Positions 44,711 to 56,419 of a DNA stretch of 64,000 nt are shown one piece after another. Positions within the stretch are counted from its first letter, which is position 1. Every line of letters begins with the position of its first letter. Below the pieces are notes generated by a model. The model searched no databases. It was not told the DNA's origin and worked only from the letters and a program-made list of their open reading frames with translations. Position numbers and translations under genes: made by a program. Origin of the DNA: Mrakia gelida (lineage: Eukaryota > Basidiomycota > Tremellomycetes > Cystofilobasidiales > Mrakiaceae); contig BRON01000016.1 in the NCBI GenBank assembly GCA_024345305.1, positions 248,001-312,000 on the forward strand, written 5' to 3'.

Positions 44711-44832
44711 TCTGAGGGAAGTGGAGAAAAGGAGGAAATGGAGTTGGAAGGAAGGGGACGAAAGCTGAGCTCGTTCGTTTTCTGACTCGCCGGGCGCTTC
44801 TCGCCTTCCCTTCAACTCCTTCTACCTCAAAC
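44711..44832. promoter_or_regulatory. Compact divergent promoter, 122 bp
   Basis: Everything between the start codons of MYND paralog 4 (minus) and eIF2B beta (plus). Core promoters and 5' leaders of both genes must overlap or extend into the genes. No TATA box seen. Confidence 0.6.
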
Positions 44833-46850
44833 ATGGTGAGCTCAGATCTTCTCTATCTTCAAGACAGGATGTGTAGGCTGACTTCTACCTTTCTTTCCAG
44901 GCTCCTTCTGCATCTCTTGGATCCATCCGGAATCGAGCTACTCTTCGTTCCATCGAGGTCCTGAAGGAGAAGCTCAGAAGGAGGTTAGTCCAAGCTCATT
45001 TCCCTTCCTCTCTGCTACACCCACTTCGTATATGTTTGACCTCCAAGGTAGTAGTACCCTTAGATCCCTTCTCTGGCTGACCAACTCTCTCCCCTCCTCT
45101 TTCTCCTAGACAAATCTCTGGATCCCACGCCGTCTCGCTCGAGACCGCTACCTTGCTCAAACTCGTCGTCTCCAACGCCAAATTCTCATCCATCGACGAG
45201 CTGATTACGAGCGTCAAGGAAGTAGGAAGGGAGCTTACTCTCGCTCAGCCCAAAGGTACGCCTTTCGTTCCCATCTATAGTCGAGGGGAACGAGCTCGCT
45301 TCTGGCGTTTTTCCTTCGAAGCTCGCGAGCTCACCTCCTTCCTTTGTTCTCCTTCTTGCTTCCCTTCGCCCTCCCTCCTCCCTCCATAGAGTTCGCCTCG
45401 GGAAACATCGTCCGCAAGATTCTTCGACTGATCCGAGAAGAGTATCGAGCCTTCGTCATCCAATCTCAAACCACCTCCTCCAACTCCAACCCATCTTCCC
45501 TCTCCTCCTCCCAACTCCTCCTCGGACCTTCCTCCTCAGCCCTCTCCCTCTCCACTTTCCTCCTCCATGGCGGCTCCTCTCGTTCGACTCGAATCCCCAC
45601 AGGAATCGTTGGTCCTCCAGCAGGAGTCACCTCGACTAGCTTTTCGTCAGCAACTCCAACACCAGCTCCCGTCGACGTCCCCGAGTGGGAATGGGAGGAC
45701 AACGACAAGTCAGGTTTGGGAGGCAAGAAGGCTAGCAACGTCAAGCCTCATCTGATCGGAGCTATCGACGAGGTTATCGACGAGGTCATGTCAGCAGTGG
45801 ATAACGTAGCCAAGGGAGCTGGTAGTCATATCCATTCGACGTGAGTCTTTTGCAAGAAGAAGGAAGAGGGAGTTGAGCTCGTCGCGCGTTCGCTGACCGT
45901 CGACCTCGTCTCCTTCCCTTCTTCCACCTCAGCGAGATCATCATCACCCTCGGACACTCTAAAACGATCGAAGCCTTCCTCAAGCACGCCGCCAAAGATC
46001 GAAAGTTCACCGTCATCATCGCCGAAACCGCTCCTTCGTTCGTTCAACTTCGCCCTCCTCCCACCCGCGTCTCGACTCGACTCTTCCCAGCTGACCTTAT
46101 CACTCCCTCCTGTTGCTTCCCTCTCTTTCCTCTCTCCGTAGCCTCTCCGGCCACTCCCTAGCCCGCTCTCTCGCCTCCCACACTCCACCCATCCCAACGC
46201 TCCTCATCCCCGACTCCAACCTCTTCGCCTTCATCCCTCGATGCACCAAACTCCTCCTCCCTTGCTCCACCATCCTCTCCACAGGAGGCATCTTCGCTCC
46301 CTCCGGCTCCCTCCTCGCCGCCAAAGCTGCCAAGGCTCACTCGGTTCAGGTGATCGTGTGCGCGGGACAGTACAAGTTGACGCCGAGTTGGAACAAGTAC
46401 CAGGAGTTTGGAGCTGGAGATTTCGGACCTCCTGGGGAGGTGTTGGGTTTCGGAGAGGGTGGGAAGGTTGGAGACGTGGTGGAGGTGGTGAACCCGAGGT
46501 TCGATTACGTGGGACCCGAGTTGTTGGATGTGTTTTTGACGGATCAGTGAGTTTTGGGTCTGGTTTCTCGCGTCGTCGCTTCCGCTCCTGGTCGAGCTCG
46601 TCGCTGATCTTCGTTCCTCGTGCGACGATTTTGTCCCACTCTTTCAGTGGTGATCATGCTCCTTCGTACATCTACAGGTGAGTCTCAAGCTGGTCTTGTC
46701 TTACCTCTTACCTCTTCTCACTTGGACGACGAGCGCGTCGCGTTTTCGTTCGTTCACTGACGCGTCTTCCTTTCCCACCTTCGTCGTTTTCTTCTTCCCC
46801 CTCTTAGGTTGATCCAGGAATCGTACGATGATGAGGATGAGGAGCTATGA
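44833..46850 (+). CDS. GCD7: Translation initiation factor eIF2B subunit beta
   Basis: Eight exons close in frame (44833..44835, 44901..44983, 45110..45255, 45390..45840, 45933..46037, 46142..46546, 46648..46677, 46808..46850), 421 residues. eIF2B is the GDP/GTP exchange factor for eIF2; beta is a regulatory subunit. Seen: SIEVLKEKLRRRQISGSHAV, the family block ITLGHSKTIEAFLKHAA, FTVIIAET, GHSLARSLA, ILSTGGIFAPSG, AAKAHSVQVIV and the C-terminal SYIYRLIQESYDDED. A Ser-rich insert sits near residues 95-150. The first coding exon is the ATG alone: the intron begins at the next base. Intron 5 uses a GTTCGT donor. The gene is divergent from MYND paralog 4. Confidence 0.92.
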
Positions 46851-47638
46851 TAGATGACGTTCACGATTCATCCGAAGCTTCGAGACGGGCGAGGGTCGGA
46901 GACTCGCGACTGACCTTTTCACAGGGCGGTCAGTGCAAAGGGGACAGACGAACTTGACACGCCGGAACGCCAGAGCCGTTACGAAGGACACATTTATCCG
47001 CTCGGGAAGACAAGAGCTGGGAGATACAGCTGAAAGGAATAGAGCTCTGCTTGAGCGACGGAGGTCAACCTCGAGTCACGTTTGACACCGAACGATAGAA
47101 GTACAAGTCCTTGGAAACAATCATACAGCGAGAGAGCATCTGAGACCGAAAATGTTTGGAGCGAGCGAGAACTGGGTCGGCGATAAAAACTGAGTGAAGA
47201 AGAAAAGAAGCCAGACGCGACTGTCCTCCCCGTCGAATTCAGCCTGGAACCCCGAGCTTCTGAGCCTTCCGGAGTCTTCCGGGTGATCTCTGAGCGCATG
47301 CATAAGACCAAGGAGATTGGGATCGTCTCGACCGTATCGCGAGAGATGGACAGTGAGCGAAACAGCCAACGGACGCGACGAGCAGGTCGGCCAGCTCGAC
47401 CTCTCTGTCCGTCTTTTCACGTCTCCCGGAGGCGACCGAGTCTGGAAGGCAAGACACCTAGCCATTCTCTCGACTCCGACTTGACAAGTTGTACGCGCCC
47501 AGAAGCTTGCGCGAGCGAGGCAGAGGGTATGAACGGACGCGTCGTTCCTCCCTTCGGCTCAGGAAAGAAAAGGGAAGCCTCCCCAGGGTGATCGAGGCTC
47601 GCGAAACTAGCCTGGTACATCGTGGAGGGCAGCAAAAG
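46851..47638. other. Intergenic region
   Basis: About 790 bases between eIF2B beta and the tRNA-Leu gene. Only short overlapping frames with skewed composition; one GACGCGTC copy at 47536. Nothing supported. Confidence 0.45.
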
Positions 47639-47735
47639 TGAAGACGATGGGATTCGAACCCATGCCATTTCTGACCAGCGAGACAAATTTTCATTCACCT
47701 TAAGCTGGCGCCTTAGACCGCTCGGCCACATCTCC
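47639..47735 (-). tRNA. tRNA-Leu(AAG) with a 17-nt intron
   Basis: On the minus strand the 7-bp acceptor stem GGAGATG pairs with CGTCTTC (two wobbles), discriminator A. The A-box region TGGCCGAGCGGTCTAAGG, the T-arm ATGGGTTCGAATCCCAT (perfect 5-bp stem) and a type II variable arm are present. Anticodon stem CCAGC/GCTGG encloses TTAAGG, giving anticodon AAG at 34-36, with an intron after position 37 (47681..47697), the standard eukaryotic site. A TTTT run just downstream fits a Pol III terminator. Confidence 0.9.
47681..47697 (-). other. Intron of tRNA-Leu(AAG)
   Basis: Seventeen A/T-rich bases between G37 and C38 of the anticodon loop. The position is the canonical one cut by tRNA splicing endonuclease. 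Confidence 0.8.
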
Positions 47736-48547
47736 CAGTCAACTGTAGTAGATACTGTTGATGACGTCAATTCTCGGTTTATCACTAGTATCTGTCTGAG
47801 ACTTCTGCGAGACCCAGAGAGACGCGTCGCGGTAAGAATCGATTTCTGCTTTCGAGGTGTTGTAGTTCTGCTAGCAGGACATGAGCAGGAGAGGGAACGC
47901 GCTGTTAGCCTGGGTTTGGGGAGGTTGGGTTGGTGCAGCGGTCTAGAGTGTGGGATGTGGGGACCCCGAGTTGCTGGTTCGAGTCGCGTTCGATTCTTCT
48001 TTTTTCTCTTCTTCCTCCCCGCCTCCTCCTATCGTCTCGTCTCACCACTCTCCATTCTTCGACGAATGATGGTCAAGAGTTCAAAGGTAAAAGTAAAGAA
48101 GGGATCTGCATCTCTCGCAAAACAAAGACGACGCGTCCAGTCAGCTCCCCAAATTCTCGTTCCGTCCTCCCCTCGCCTCAAACACTCGCAGCTTCATCAT
48201 CACCACAGAACGCTTCCGGTCTTTCCTCTACCCTCATCATCCCGGCATAATCAAACCCGACCTCTTCCTCCCGATCGCAGAACAACGACGAACGACCTCA
48301 ACCCCGCCGACGCAGACGACGAGGTGCTCCTCTCCCTCGTTCTCCTGATACACCTCCAGCTTAAAAAGCACTCGCACCGCTCATCCGCTCATCCGCTTAC
48401 TTGAGCCTGCATCGTGGAGGATCCGAGCTGCTCGTCAGCTTTTGCTTTGGCTCGGACGCGTCGCTCTCCCTTCTCGCCCTTCTCGCTCTCGTTCAACCCC
48501 AGAGCAGAAGCCAGCACGTCGCGAAACATACTCATCAGATCCAAAAT
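47736..48547. other. Intergenic region between the tRNA gene and MCM10
   Basis: About 800 bases with three GACGCGTC copies (47821, 48130, 48455). Several short plus-strand frames exist (e.g. MVKSSKVKVKKG near 48069), but none matches a family or has a consistent exon structure. A tRNA-like B-box at about 47981 does not fold (see rejected items). Confidence 0.4.
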
Positions 48548-51500
48548 CTAGATATCTCCCTCCTCCGAATCCGACATGCTCCCTGTCCTAGCCTTCCTCA
48601 ACTGCTCCTCCGTCGGTCTCTTCCTCACCACCTGTCCCCCTCCTCCGACACCAGGCCCAGCAGCAGCGGCTCGAGGAGGAGGTTTCTCCACTTCCAGATC
48701 GTCGTCCGAGTCCGTGTCGAGGTTGACCTCGCGTTTCGGCAGAGTCGAGGAGGTGGTGAAGGAGAAGGAGGGAGCGGCGACGGAAGTTCGATGTTTGGGA
48801 CCAGGGACGGGACCGAGTTGAGGTTGGCGAGAGGCTCGTTTGGAGGAGGAAGGGTCGTCGAAGAGGAGGGCCATGGCGTCGACCTAGAACGAATCGAAGC
48901 AAGAAATAAAAAGATGACGGAGGGGGGGGGGGGGAAGGGTCAGAACCAGAGGAAGTACACGTCGTCGAACGAAGGACGACCAACTCACTCGTTTCTTCTC
49001 ATCTCCCTCATCCCTCCGGACCTGTCCAAACGGCAACGTAGGATCGAACCCAATCCTCTTAATCGCCTCCGCCGAGAACCCTTTGTTCCTCCTCTTCCTC
49101 TTCCCATCCTCCTCCGTCTCCTCCTCCCCCTCCTCTTCCTCCCCTTCCTCCCCGTCCCTCCTCCTCTTCTTCTTCACCAAAGGCAGCAAAGGAGCTCCCC
49201 CATTACTGATCCTCTCCTCCTCCTCCTTCCTCCTCGCCTCAACCAAGTTCTTTCCCCCCTGGGTCTTCCCAGCGTCCCTCCCGAGCAGACGAAGGAACTG
49301 CTCCTCCGCTTCAGCGTCCTCTCGTTTCCGTTTCGTGATGGCGTCCTTGTTGCGACCGATCTTTTCTGAGGTGTACTCGGGTTGACCGAAGAGGGATTGA
49401 GGGCGATCGGGTCGGACGACGTGGCCGCCGACGATGTAGGTTGCTGAGGAGGAGGAGGAGGAGGTGGGCATGTTTCCTCGAGTTCCGCGAGGGAGGAGAC
49501 CGGTCTTTTTGATGGGATCGAAGGTTGAAGAACCGCCACCTGAGCGAGAGGTGGAGGAGGAGGAGGAGGTGGATTTGAGGGAGCGGGAACCGATGGTGAA
49601 GGCCGAGGTACTGAGAGTGAGAGGTGAACGAGGAGATCAGCGACGCGACGAGGGAGAAAGAATGACAGAGAGAGGAAGACGAACCTCGCAGAGAACTCAG
49701 CTCGTCCGGAACGCGACTTCTTGAGAGCGGCAGTGAGATGAAACTCGCAGACCTCGGCGATTCGCCTGAGGAAGTACGAAGGAACGAAGGAAGGGACTGA
49801 ATCAGCGATCGTGCTCGAGAGCGAAACGGCGAAGAGTACGAGACGCGACGAGGACTCACTTGTCGATCCAGTTCCCACACCTCGCTCCATCGAGCTTGAT
49901 CGCAGTACAGGTCCCCATATCCCTCGACATCCCAATCTCCATGATCGACTCGGCGGATTCGGGGTTGATGGCGAGAGCGTTGGTGAGCGGATGGGGGGAC
50001 ATGGCACCCTGAAGACGAACGAACGAACGACGAGTGGAAAACAGAGCGATCAGCTCGAGTCCTTCTTCGACGCGTTTCAAGGCCAAAGAAGGGAGAAGAG
50101 TAGATGGATGCTCACCTTCATAGGTCTCAGCACCCTCGGATTCAAAATCGCCACCACCGTCCCAACTCTCAAGTTCCAAAACTTCTCAAACGCACCTCCA
50201 CTCCCACCCTTGTAGACCTTCTTCCCTCCGTTCCTACTCCCTCCAGACGTGAACGAGTCCGCCTCGAACAGCAGCATCGTCAAACTCGCATCTCCTCCCG
50301 TCGCAGCCTTGCCCGACGACTTCGTAGGGAGCGAAACGAGCTTGAACGTGACGAACTTCTTCTTCATCTGAGCTTTGTTCTTCGCCTTGTCCTTCGGCGG
50401 AGGCTTCCTTCCTCCTCCTCGAGGCTTGTTGTTGTTATTGTTAGGATCGGGTGCAGCTGCTCCATCCTCTTCTCCATCGTCGTCTGAAGCTTCGTCTCCG
50501 ATGGCTGGACCTCCTTTGGTGAACTTGACGCCTCCGTTCTGTTCTGCGACGACGGCGATGGTGATCCAGTCTCCGAGGAGAGGGATGTCGTAGAAGGTTC
50601 CGTCGCGGGAGAGTCGGATGATGGAGTAGAGGAGGGAGGGAGGGACGTGGAATCGGTCGGAGAGGTGGGCTTGGAGGGTTTCGTGGGAGAGGGTTCGTTC
50701 TCTGTGAGGGAGCAAGAGGGGAGGGAGGGGGAAGGTGAGCTCGTCGCTCCTTCGTCTAAGAGAGCGAACGAAGTCGGAACAGCACTCACCTCAGACGTAT
50801 ACCAGAGTTAGGTTCGACAGTCTTCCATTCCCTATCTCCACCAGGTCCGACGCCAAACTCCTTCGGTCCCATCTCGAGCTTCTCAGCGACGGTTCCATCC
50901 TCCTCCCTCTTCCCTCCTGCACTCGTTCCCAAAGCTCCCTTCTCCTCCCACTCCAGATCGACCGGCTCCCTCTCCCTCTCCTTCCCTTTCCGAGTTGGAG
51001 GAGCGATGGCTGGGGTGGAGGTGAAGTTGGAGGTTCGCTGGACTTGAGGGAGGGAGGAGGAAGAAGCCGCGTTGGTTGCATGGGAGACGGAGGAGAGGAA
51101 GGTCGATTGACGAGGAGGGGGAGGGATGATGTGAGTTGGTTTGGGAGGTTTGGGCGGGGCGAGTTCTGTATATTATCGAGGCGATGGAGAGGAAGAGACG
51201 AGGGTGAGTAGGGAGTTGAGACGGCGAAGAAGAAGGGAGGACGAAGGAAGGGAGGGGAAGGGAAGAGGAAGGGAAGCTCACGATCGAAGCGACCTGACGC
51301 TCCGTTGTACTTCCTCTTTGGTGAAGCTGGAAGAGGTCGAGTAGGATCCGTCCAGTTGACAACCTTCGACTTCCCTGCAGAGTGAACGCGCGAGAAGAGA
51401 GAGACGGAAGGAGGTCAGCTCGAACGAAACGAAAGAAGAAGCTCAACAACACCTCGTCCTCCCTTCCTTCCTTCCTTCCCTTCCTTCTCCCACCCTTTCC

Positions 51501-51753
51501 CTCTCAGCCGACTCTCCACATCTCCCTCGAGCAGCCCCTCCACCCCCGTGCTCAAATCCCATAACGAGTCAAACTCACTCGGACTCTTACTAGGACTTTG
51601 GGGCACGAGGACGGTTCCGGAACTCTTGACGAGCTCCCTCTCCCTCGCTCGTTTCTTCAAAGCCTGATCCGCTTCCTCCCGAGCAATCATCTCGGTCAGC
51701 TTCGCTTGCTCACGCTTAAGCTCAGGGAGAGATTTGCCGTTCGTTTTCGACAT
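48548..51753 (-). CDS. MCM10: DNA replication factor MCM10
   Basis: Multi-exon gene from ATG at 51753 (MSKTNGKSLPELKREQAKL) to TAG at 48548 (MSDSEEGDI end). The conserved core has an OB-fold strand series ending FWNLRVGTVVAILNPRVLRP, then the zinc-binding segment GTCTAIKLDGARCGNWIDK and RIAEVCEFH, diagnostic of Mcm10. Upstream is a disordered linker; downstream a Lys/Glu-rich tail with KNKDAITKRK-like and GEEGEEEEGEEE runs and the conserved GFDPTLPFG. Mcm10 loads DNA polymerase alpha and activates the CMG helicase at origins. An intron near 48922 contains a run of 13 G on the plus strand. The OB fold is interrupted by an Asn-run insert (NNNNN). Confidence 0.9.
48922..48934 (+). repeat. Poly(G) run, 13 nt, in an MCM10 intron
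   Basis: Thirteen consecutive G between the last two exons of MCM10 (a C-run in the transcript). It lies within the pyrimidine-rich part of the intron, so it may form part of the polypyrimidine tract. Confidence 0.9.
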
Positions 51754-52142
51754 CGTGAGGAGGGGAGGGCGGGGGGTGGGGGGTGGAAGAGGAGAGTCAG
51801 AGCAGGCGCGTCCTCGAAAGTCAAAGTGGGTCGAAGAGAGAGGGACGGTCGCTAAGGAGGGAAGGGGAGGAAAGTGCTCAGCAACAGTCGCATCGAGTTC
51901 AACGGGACTGAACGAATACTATTCAGCCACCTAAAACTTGAGAACGAGAAAGGTGGATGTCTTGTCCTCGACTTCTCTTTCCCTTCCCTTCACCGAGGTG
52001 TGTTCGAGCGAACGAAATCGACGCGTCGACGCTCGAGGCCTCTCCTTCACGTTCTTCCTCTCCTTCCTTCCTCGCTCGCTCACTCTCGTCCCATAGGTAG
52101 ACTCCAAAGAGAGCTTTGTATCCATTTCAAGATCTAAACAAA

Positions 52143-55100
52143 CTACAGCGACGACGACGCCTCCGCCTTCTTCTCCTCCTCAACCACAAACTCCTTCCTC
52201 CTCACCTCATCCGTCTTCCCCTCCTCCTCCTCCCCCTCCTCCTTAACCACCCGCCCCTCCGCCTCCCCCTCCTCAACATCCTCCACCACAACCTCCCTAA
52301 CAGGTCTCCTCTCCCCCTCCAACGTCCCCCTAATCTCCCTCAAATCCCAAACCGTCTCCACCGTCTGTCCCACCTCCCACCTCGCCCGTTCCACAAGGGT
52401 CCTCATCTTCCTCCCCTCCACCACCACCTCAACCTTCATCCCCTCCTCCATCACCGGATCCAAATCGAACATCCCCGGCTCTCCAATCAGCGCGCCGACT
52501 TGTTCGAGAAGGTCGACGTCGATGAGGTTGAACGACTTGGCTTCGATTCCTGGTGCGAGATCCTTTCGCGCGACGGAGAGGATAGCGCAGACGAGTCTGA
52601 GGAGGGTGTAGATGGGTTCGTTTCGAGTTGCGAGAGGTTCGAGGGGTCGGAGATCGTTCTTGGTTCGGATCTTGTGGGAGGGGGGGTTGGGGTGTTTTCG
52701 TGCCGCTCGGAGGGAGGATCCTTCGTTGACGGTGAGGAGTCGATGAAGGATGGTCGTCACTGTTGGGATCGCGAGAGGGAAGGATTTCTCCTGAAGGACG
52801 GTGTTGAGGAGGGTGTCGAGGACGGTGATCGAAAGCGCTCGTCCAGGTCGAGGTCGAAGGATTTGCTCTGCTGAACCGACGCGAGCGAGGTAGATCTGAT
52901 GCGCGACGGAGAAGGCTTGTTTCCAGGATTCCGAGGTAGGGAGGTCCGAGGCGGAGGAGGTGAGGGAGGTGGTGGAGACTTGGTAGGAGGAGACTTTGCC
53001 GATGAGGGTTTTCCAGTGAGCGGGGGTGAGGCGGACTTTGGTGAGACGCTCGAGGGCTTCGAGGCGGGCGAGGAGGTGGGTTGCTTGGAGGAGGTGGGAG
53101 CGGGAGGTGGCGAGGAAGGCTTGTTTTCGGTCTTCGAGGGAGAGATCGGAGGTGGGAGGAGTGGAGGGAGTGAATTTGGAGGGGAGGCTGGATTGCTGGC
53201 GAAGGAGTCGACGAAGGATGTCCTGTCCGGCGGGAGGGAGGGGAGTGCTCGACGACGCGGTGGTTCCATCCTCGTTCAACCCCGAAGGAAGAACGAGGAG
53301 CTTCTCCGCCAGCGTGATCACCTCCCTAGCGTCCTTGAGAGCCCGGTCGATACCCGCCTTCCTCGACTTCATCGCGTGCTCGGACCTCTGCCAACTGAGC
53401 AACTCCTTCTTCCTAGGCTGAACGATGTTCTGATCCACCTCCACCCAGATGTCCCTCTCCGTCTCCCACCCAGCCCTGATGTCCCTCCCCCACTCGGAGA
53501 CGTTGTAGTCCTTGTGCTGCTGCCAGAGCGTCTCGACTTCCTCCGGACTCCTTCCCTCGATCCCGTCCTCCTCCTCCTCGAGATCTCGAACCTGCTGCGA
53601 GAGAGCCGCCTCCCGGTTGTGGTAGATGCTGACGGCGTGTCCTCGACTTCGAACGGCGGCTTTGGAGAGGAGTCGTTTGGTGGTGGCGAGGATTCGATCC
53701 GAGACGGAAGGCGCGGAAGCGATGGTTTGAGCGAGTCGAGCGTCCTCGGTTTCCCAGAGAGCGAGTTCCTTGAGGTGGAGAGCGATCTTCCTCTCGGCTT
53801 CGGCGATGGTAGCGAGGGTTGACCTCCAGGAGTTGGAGGCCGAGGGGAGTTCCGAGGTGTCCTCCGTTTCGACTTCGAGGACGACGGTCGCTTCCGGGAG
53901 CCAGGTCGACGACTTTGCAGCGGACTTGACGACGACTTCCTCTCCTCCCTCTTCCTGAGCGAGAGCCTCCGCCTCCCTGAACACCCTCTCGACGTCCAAC
54001 CCCTCCACCAGAAGCCTAAGCGTCTCCTCGTCGCACTTGACGACGTTCTTGATCATCTCCTCCACGAGCTTGACACTCTCCTCGAACTCCCCTCTCCTCA
54101 CACTGAACGCCAGATCCTTGTTCCACTGCTCCGTCGACTTGTGGTGACCCGTCACCCTCTCCACGACCTCCTTCTGCCCGTACTTCAGGCGCATGTAAGG
54201 AAGCTCCTTCGGCGCGCTCCTCTCCCTGTTGAGGTTGGGTTTTCGAACCATCGGAGGCGACGAGTGGGTGAAGGTCTCTCCCGTCAGAGCGTCCGTTCGA
54301 GTAGTGGGACCGAACTTGTCGAGGACGGTGGTGTGAGCTCCGGGGGTGTAGTGGGCAGAGATGGGAGGGTTTCGACCTGTCGAGCGGGAGTGGGAGAGGT
54401 AAGGATCTGGGTTGGGGTTGGAGATGCCGGCGCGGAAGGTGTCGACGAGGTGTTGACGGTTCATGAGGTTCGGGTCGAGGTTGTAAGGGTAAGGGTGGGA
54501 GGCTGTGGGTTTGGGTTGATCGGGTCTTCGAGCTTGACGAGCTTTCGGCTGGAGGGAGGAAGGAGGGCGGAGGGAAGGAAGAAAAGGGTCAGCTTTGAGC
54601 TTTGTCTTTCAACGATGCGGGCGATGGAGTTGAGGGATCGAGAGGGAAACGACGGATAGAGGGAACAAGATGCTTCTGCGTGGGCCCAGGCGTGTTACTA
54701 GACCTCGAGAAGAGCGAAGAAAGGCTGCTGCTCGAGCAAGGTGGTTCGCGAAGAAGTCGAGGCGAGAAGGAGCGACGTCGACCTCACTCCTTCCTCCCTT
54801 CTCCTTGCCCTTTCTCCCCGTCGAGCCTTCGGTTCGTCGCTCACTCTGCTCCTCCTCTATATACACGCCCTGCATTCTCCACCCGTCGACCAGGAGCTCA
54901 GATTGCCTCTCTTCCCCCCTGCTCCTACATCGCCCTCGCCTCTCCTCCCTTCGCTCCCTTGGTCTGAAAAACGAGCTCGTTCGTTCACTCACCGAGTACA
55001 GACCGTGCACGCTAACGAGAGCAGGATGCATTCCCGTCGGGTAAAAGGGTTTGGGTCTCCTCCCTCCTTCTTCTGTGTAGTACACGAAAGGTTCCGGGTC

Positions 55101-55302
55101 TTCTTTGGTTGCGATCGCTCGTCGAGAAGACGAAGACGAAGCGAACGACGACGTCGAAGCTGGGAGGGAGATCGGAAAAACGAGGAACGACGAAAGCGAG
55201 AGAAGGTGGTCAGCTTGGGGGTTTGTTCGCTCGAGAGGAGGTAGAGGAGGGGAGAGGGTATAGAGGCTCACCCTTGAGAGAAGTCCTCCTTATTGAAAGC
55301 AT
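52143..55302 (-). CDS. Unrecognised protein with mitochondrial-type N-terminus
   Basis: Exon 1 (ATG at 55302) codes MLSIRRTSLKG, a basic, Ser-rich start; exon 2 begins ASTSSFASSSSSRRAIATK and contains FVYYTEEGGRRPKPFYPTG. The last exon is a very long open frame that begins PKARQARRPDQPKP at about 54549 and runs to the stop at 52143. These features suggest mitochondrial import. The body is helical and charged (e.g. EESVKLVEEMIKNVVK, AEAERKIALHLKEL) with Arg/Lys-rich connectors, and the C-terminus is strongly acidic. In length (about 870 residues) and style it resembles fungal mitochondrial gene-expression factors, but I recognise no domain and do not assign a function. Confidence 0.72.
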
Positions 55303-55613
55303 CGTTTGGAGGAGAAGGGAGGGAAGGGAGGGAGGGACGAGGTGAACGGCGGAAGGTGAACGACGCTCTTTTTGAAGGGGAGTCTCGCTCGGTTGGACGA
55401 CCTTGCGAGTAAGGAGAGATGGGTAGGGAGGGAGAGGGCGGGGGTGCTGTCCTCTACGAAGTCGCTTCTGAGGAGATGGTCGAGGTTAAGGAATCGCTAA
55501 CAGCTCTCAAAGAGAAGGGAAAAGAAACGAAGTTCGAGCTCCGCGACCTTCCTCTTTCCTCCCTTTGCCCCTCCCTCCCTCCTCTTCAACTTCAACACCC
55601 ATCCACTTCAAAC

Positions 55614-56419
55614 ATGCTTTCCTCCAACCTCCTCCGATCCACTCCCCGAGTCGCTCTCCGAGCTGTGAGTAACACCATCTCATCTTCACCCTTCTTACTT
55701 GAGAGGAGAGTGGCAGAGACGAGAAAGGGAAACGAACGACTCATCTCCTCCCCTCCTTCCCTTCTTGCCTCTCGTTTCCTCACTCAGCCCGTCATGTCCG
55801 TCCGACACACCTCCGGATCAGCCGGATCCGTCACCTCTAGCAAGATGTTCCAGTCAGTATCCCTTCCATTCACTCGCTCCTCCACCCAGAGTCTTCGAAT
55901 GAGTGAGGCACATGCGAGAGGAAGAGAAGCAGAGATGGAGGAAGGAAGACACGGGATGTTCCGGCCCCCTTCCCCTTTTGCTGCTACAAGATTTCTGACC
56001 TTGGGTGACTCTTTGTGCGGAACAGGGCTCGAGAGAAGGGCCAGGAGGACTGGTTCATCCGTCAGGCTGAGAAGGAGAAGCTGTTGGCTCTCAAGTCCAA
56101 AGCTCAGGCTGAGATCGCTTCCAAGCAGCTCGAGATCGTGAGTCCCTTCCCTTCCGCCTCGCTTTACCTATACTTCTCCCTCGGCCGCTTCGTCATCTCC
56201 CTACACACCGCATACACCCCTTGCTCCCATCTTCATCCGACCTCCCTATCTCCCACCGTTCTTCAGCCGAACGAAACCCGAGCTGACCCCTCCCTCCTTC
56301 CCTCCTCTCCCCTCCCTTACCTCTTCGCTTCGCTTCCAAACCAGGACGAGATCGACCGACAGCACAAGGCCCTCGGAGACGACCTCCAGAACTCTGAGCC
56401 TCCTGCTCCCAAGCAGTAG
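55614..56419 (+). CDS. Mitochondrial F1-ATPase inhibitor (IF1/INH1 type)
   Basis: Four exons close in frame (55614..55664, 55788..55852, 56026..56137, 56345..56419), 100 residues. The N-terminal part, MLSSNLLRSTPRVALRA, is a mitochondrial presequence. The inhibitory helix reads AREKGQEDWFIRQAEKEKL, the family signature that binds between alpha and beta subunits of F1 when ATP synthase runs backwards. A predicted coiled coil follows (LKSKAQAEIASKQLEIDEI). Length and organisation are normal for yeast Inh1. Confidence 0.9.

Noticed and set aside
47925..48005. tRNA-like sequence with a B-box (GGTTCGAGTC) and a T-run downstream
   Set aside because: The T-stem does not pair (GCTGG against CGCGT), no acceptor stem closes, and no anticodon arm can be drawn. 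At most a degraded tRNA or chance box match.
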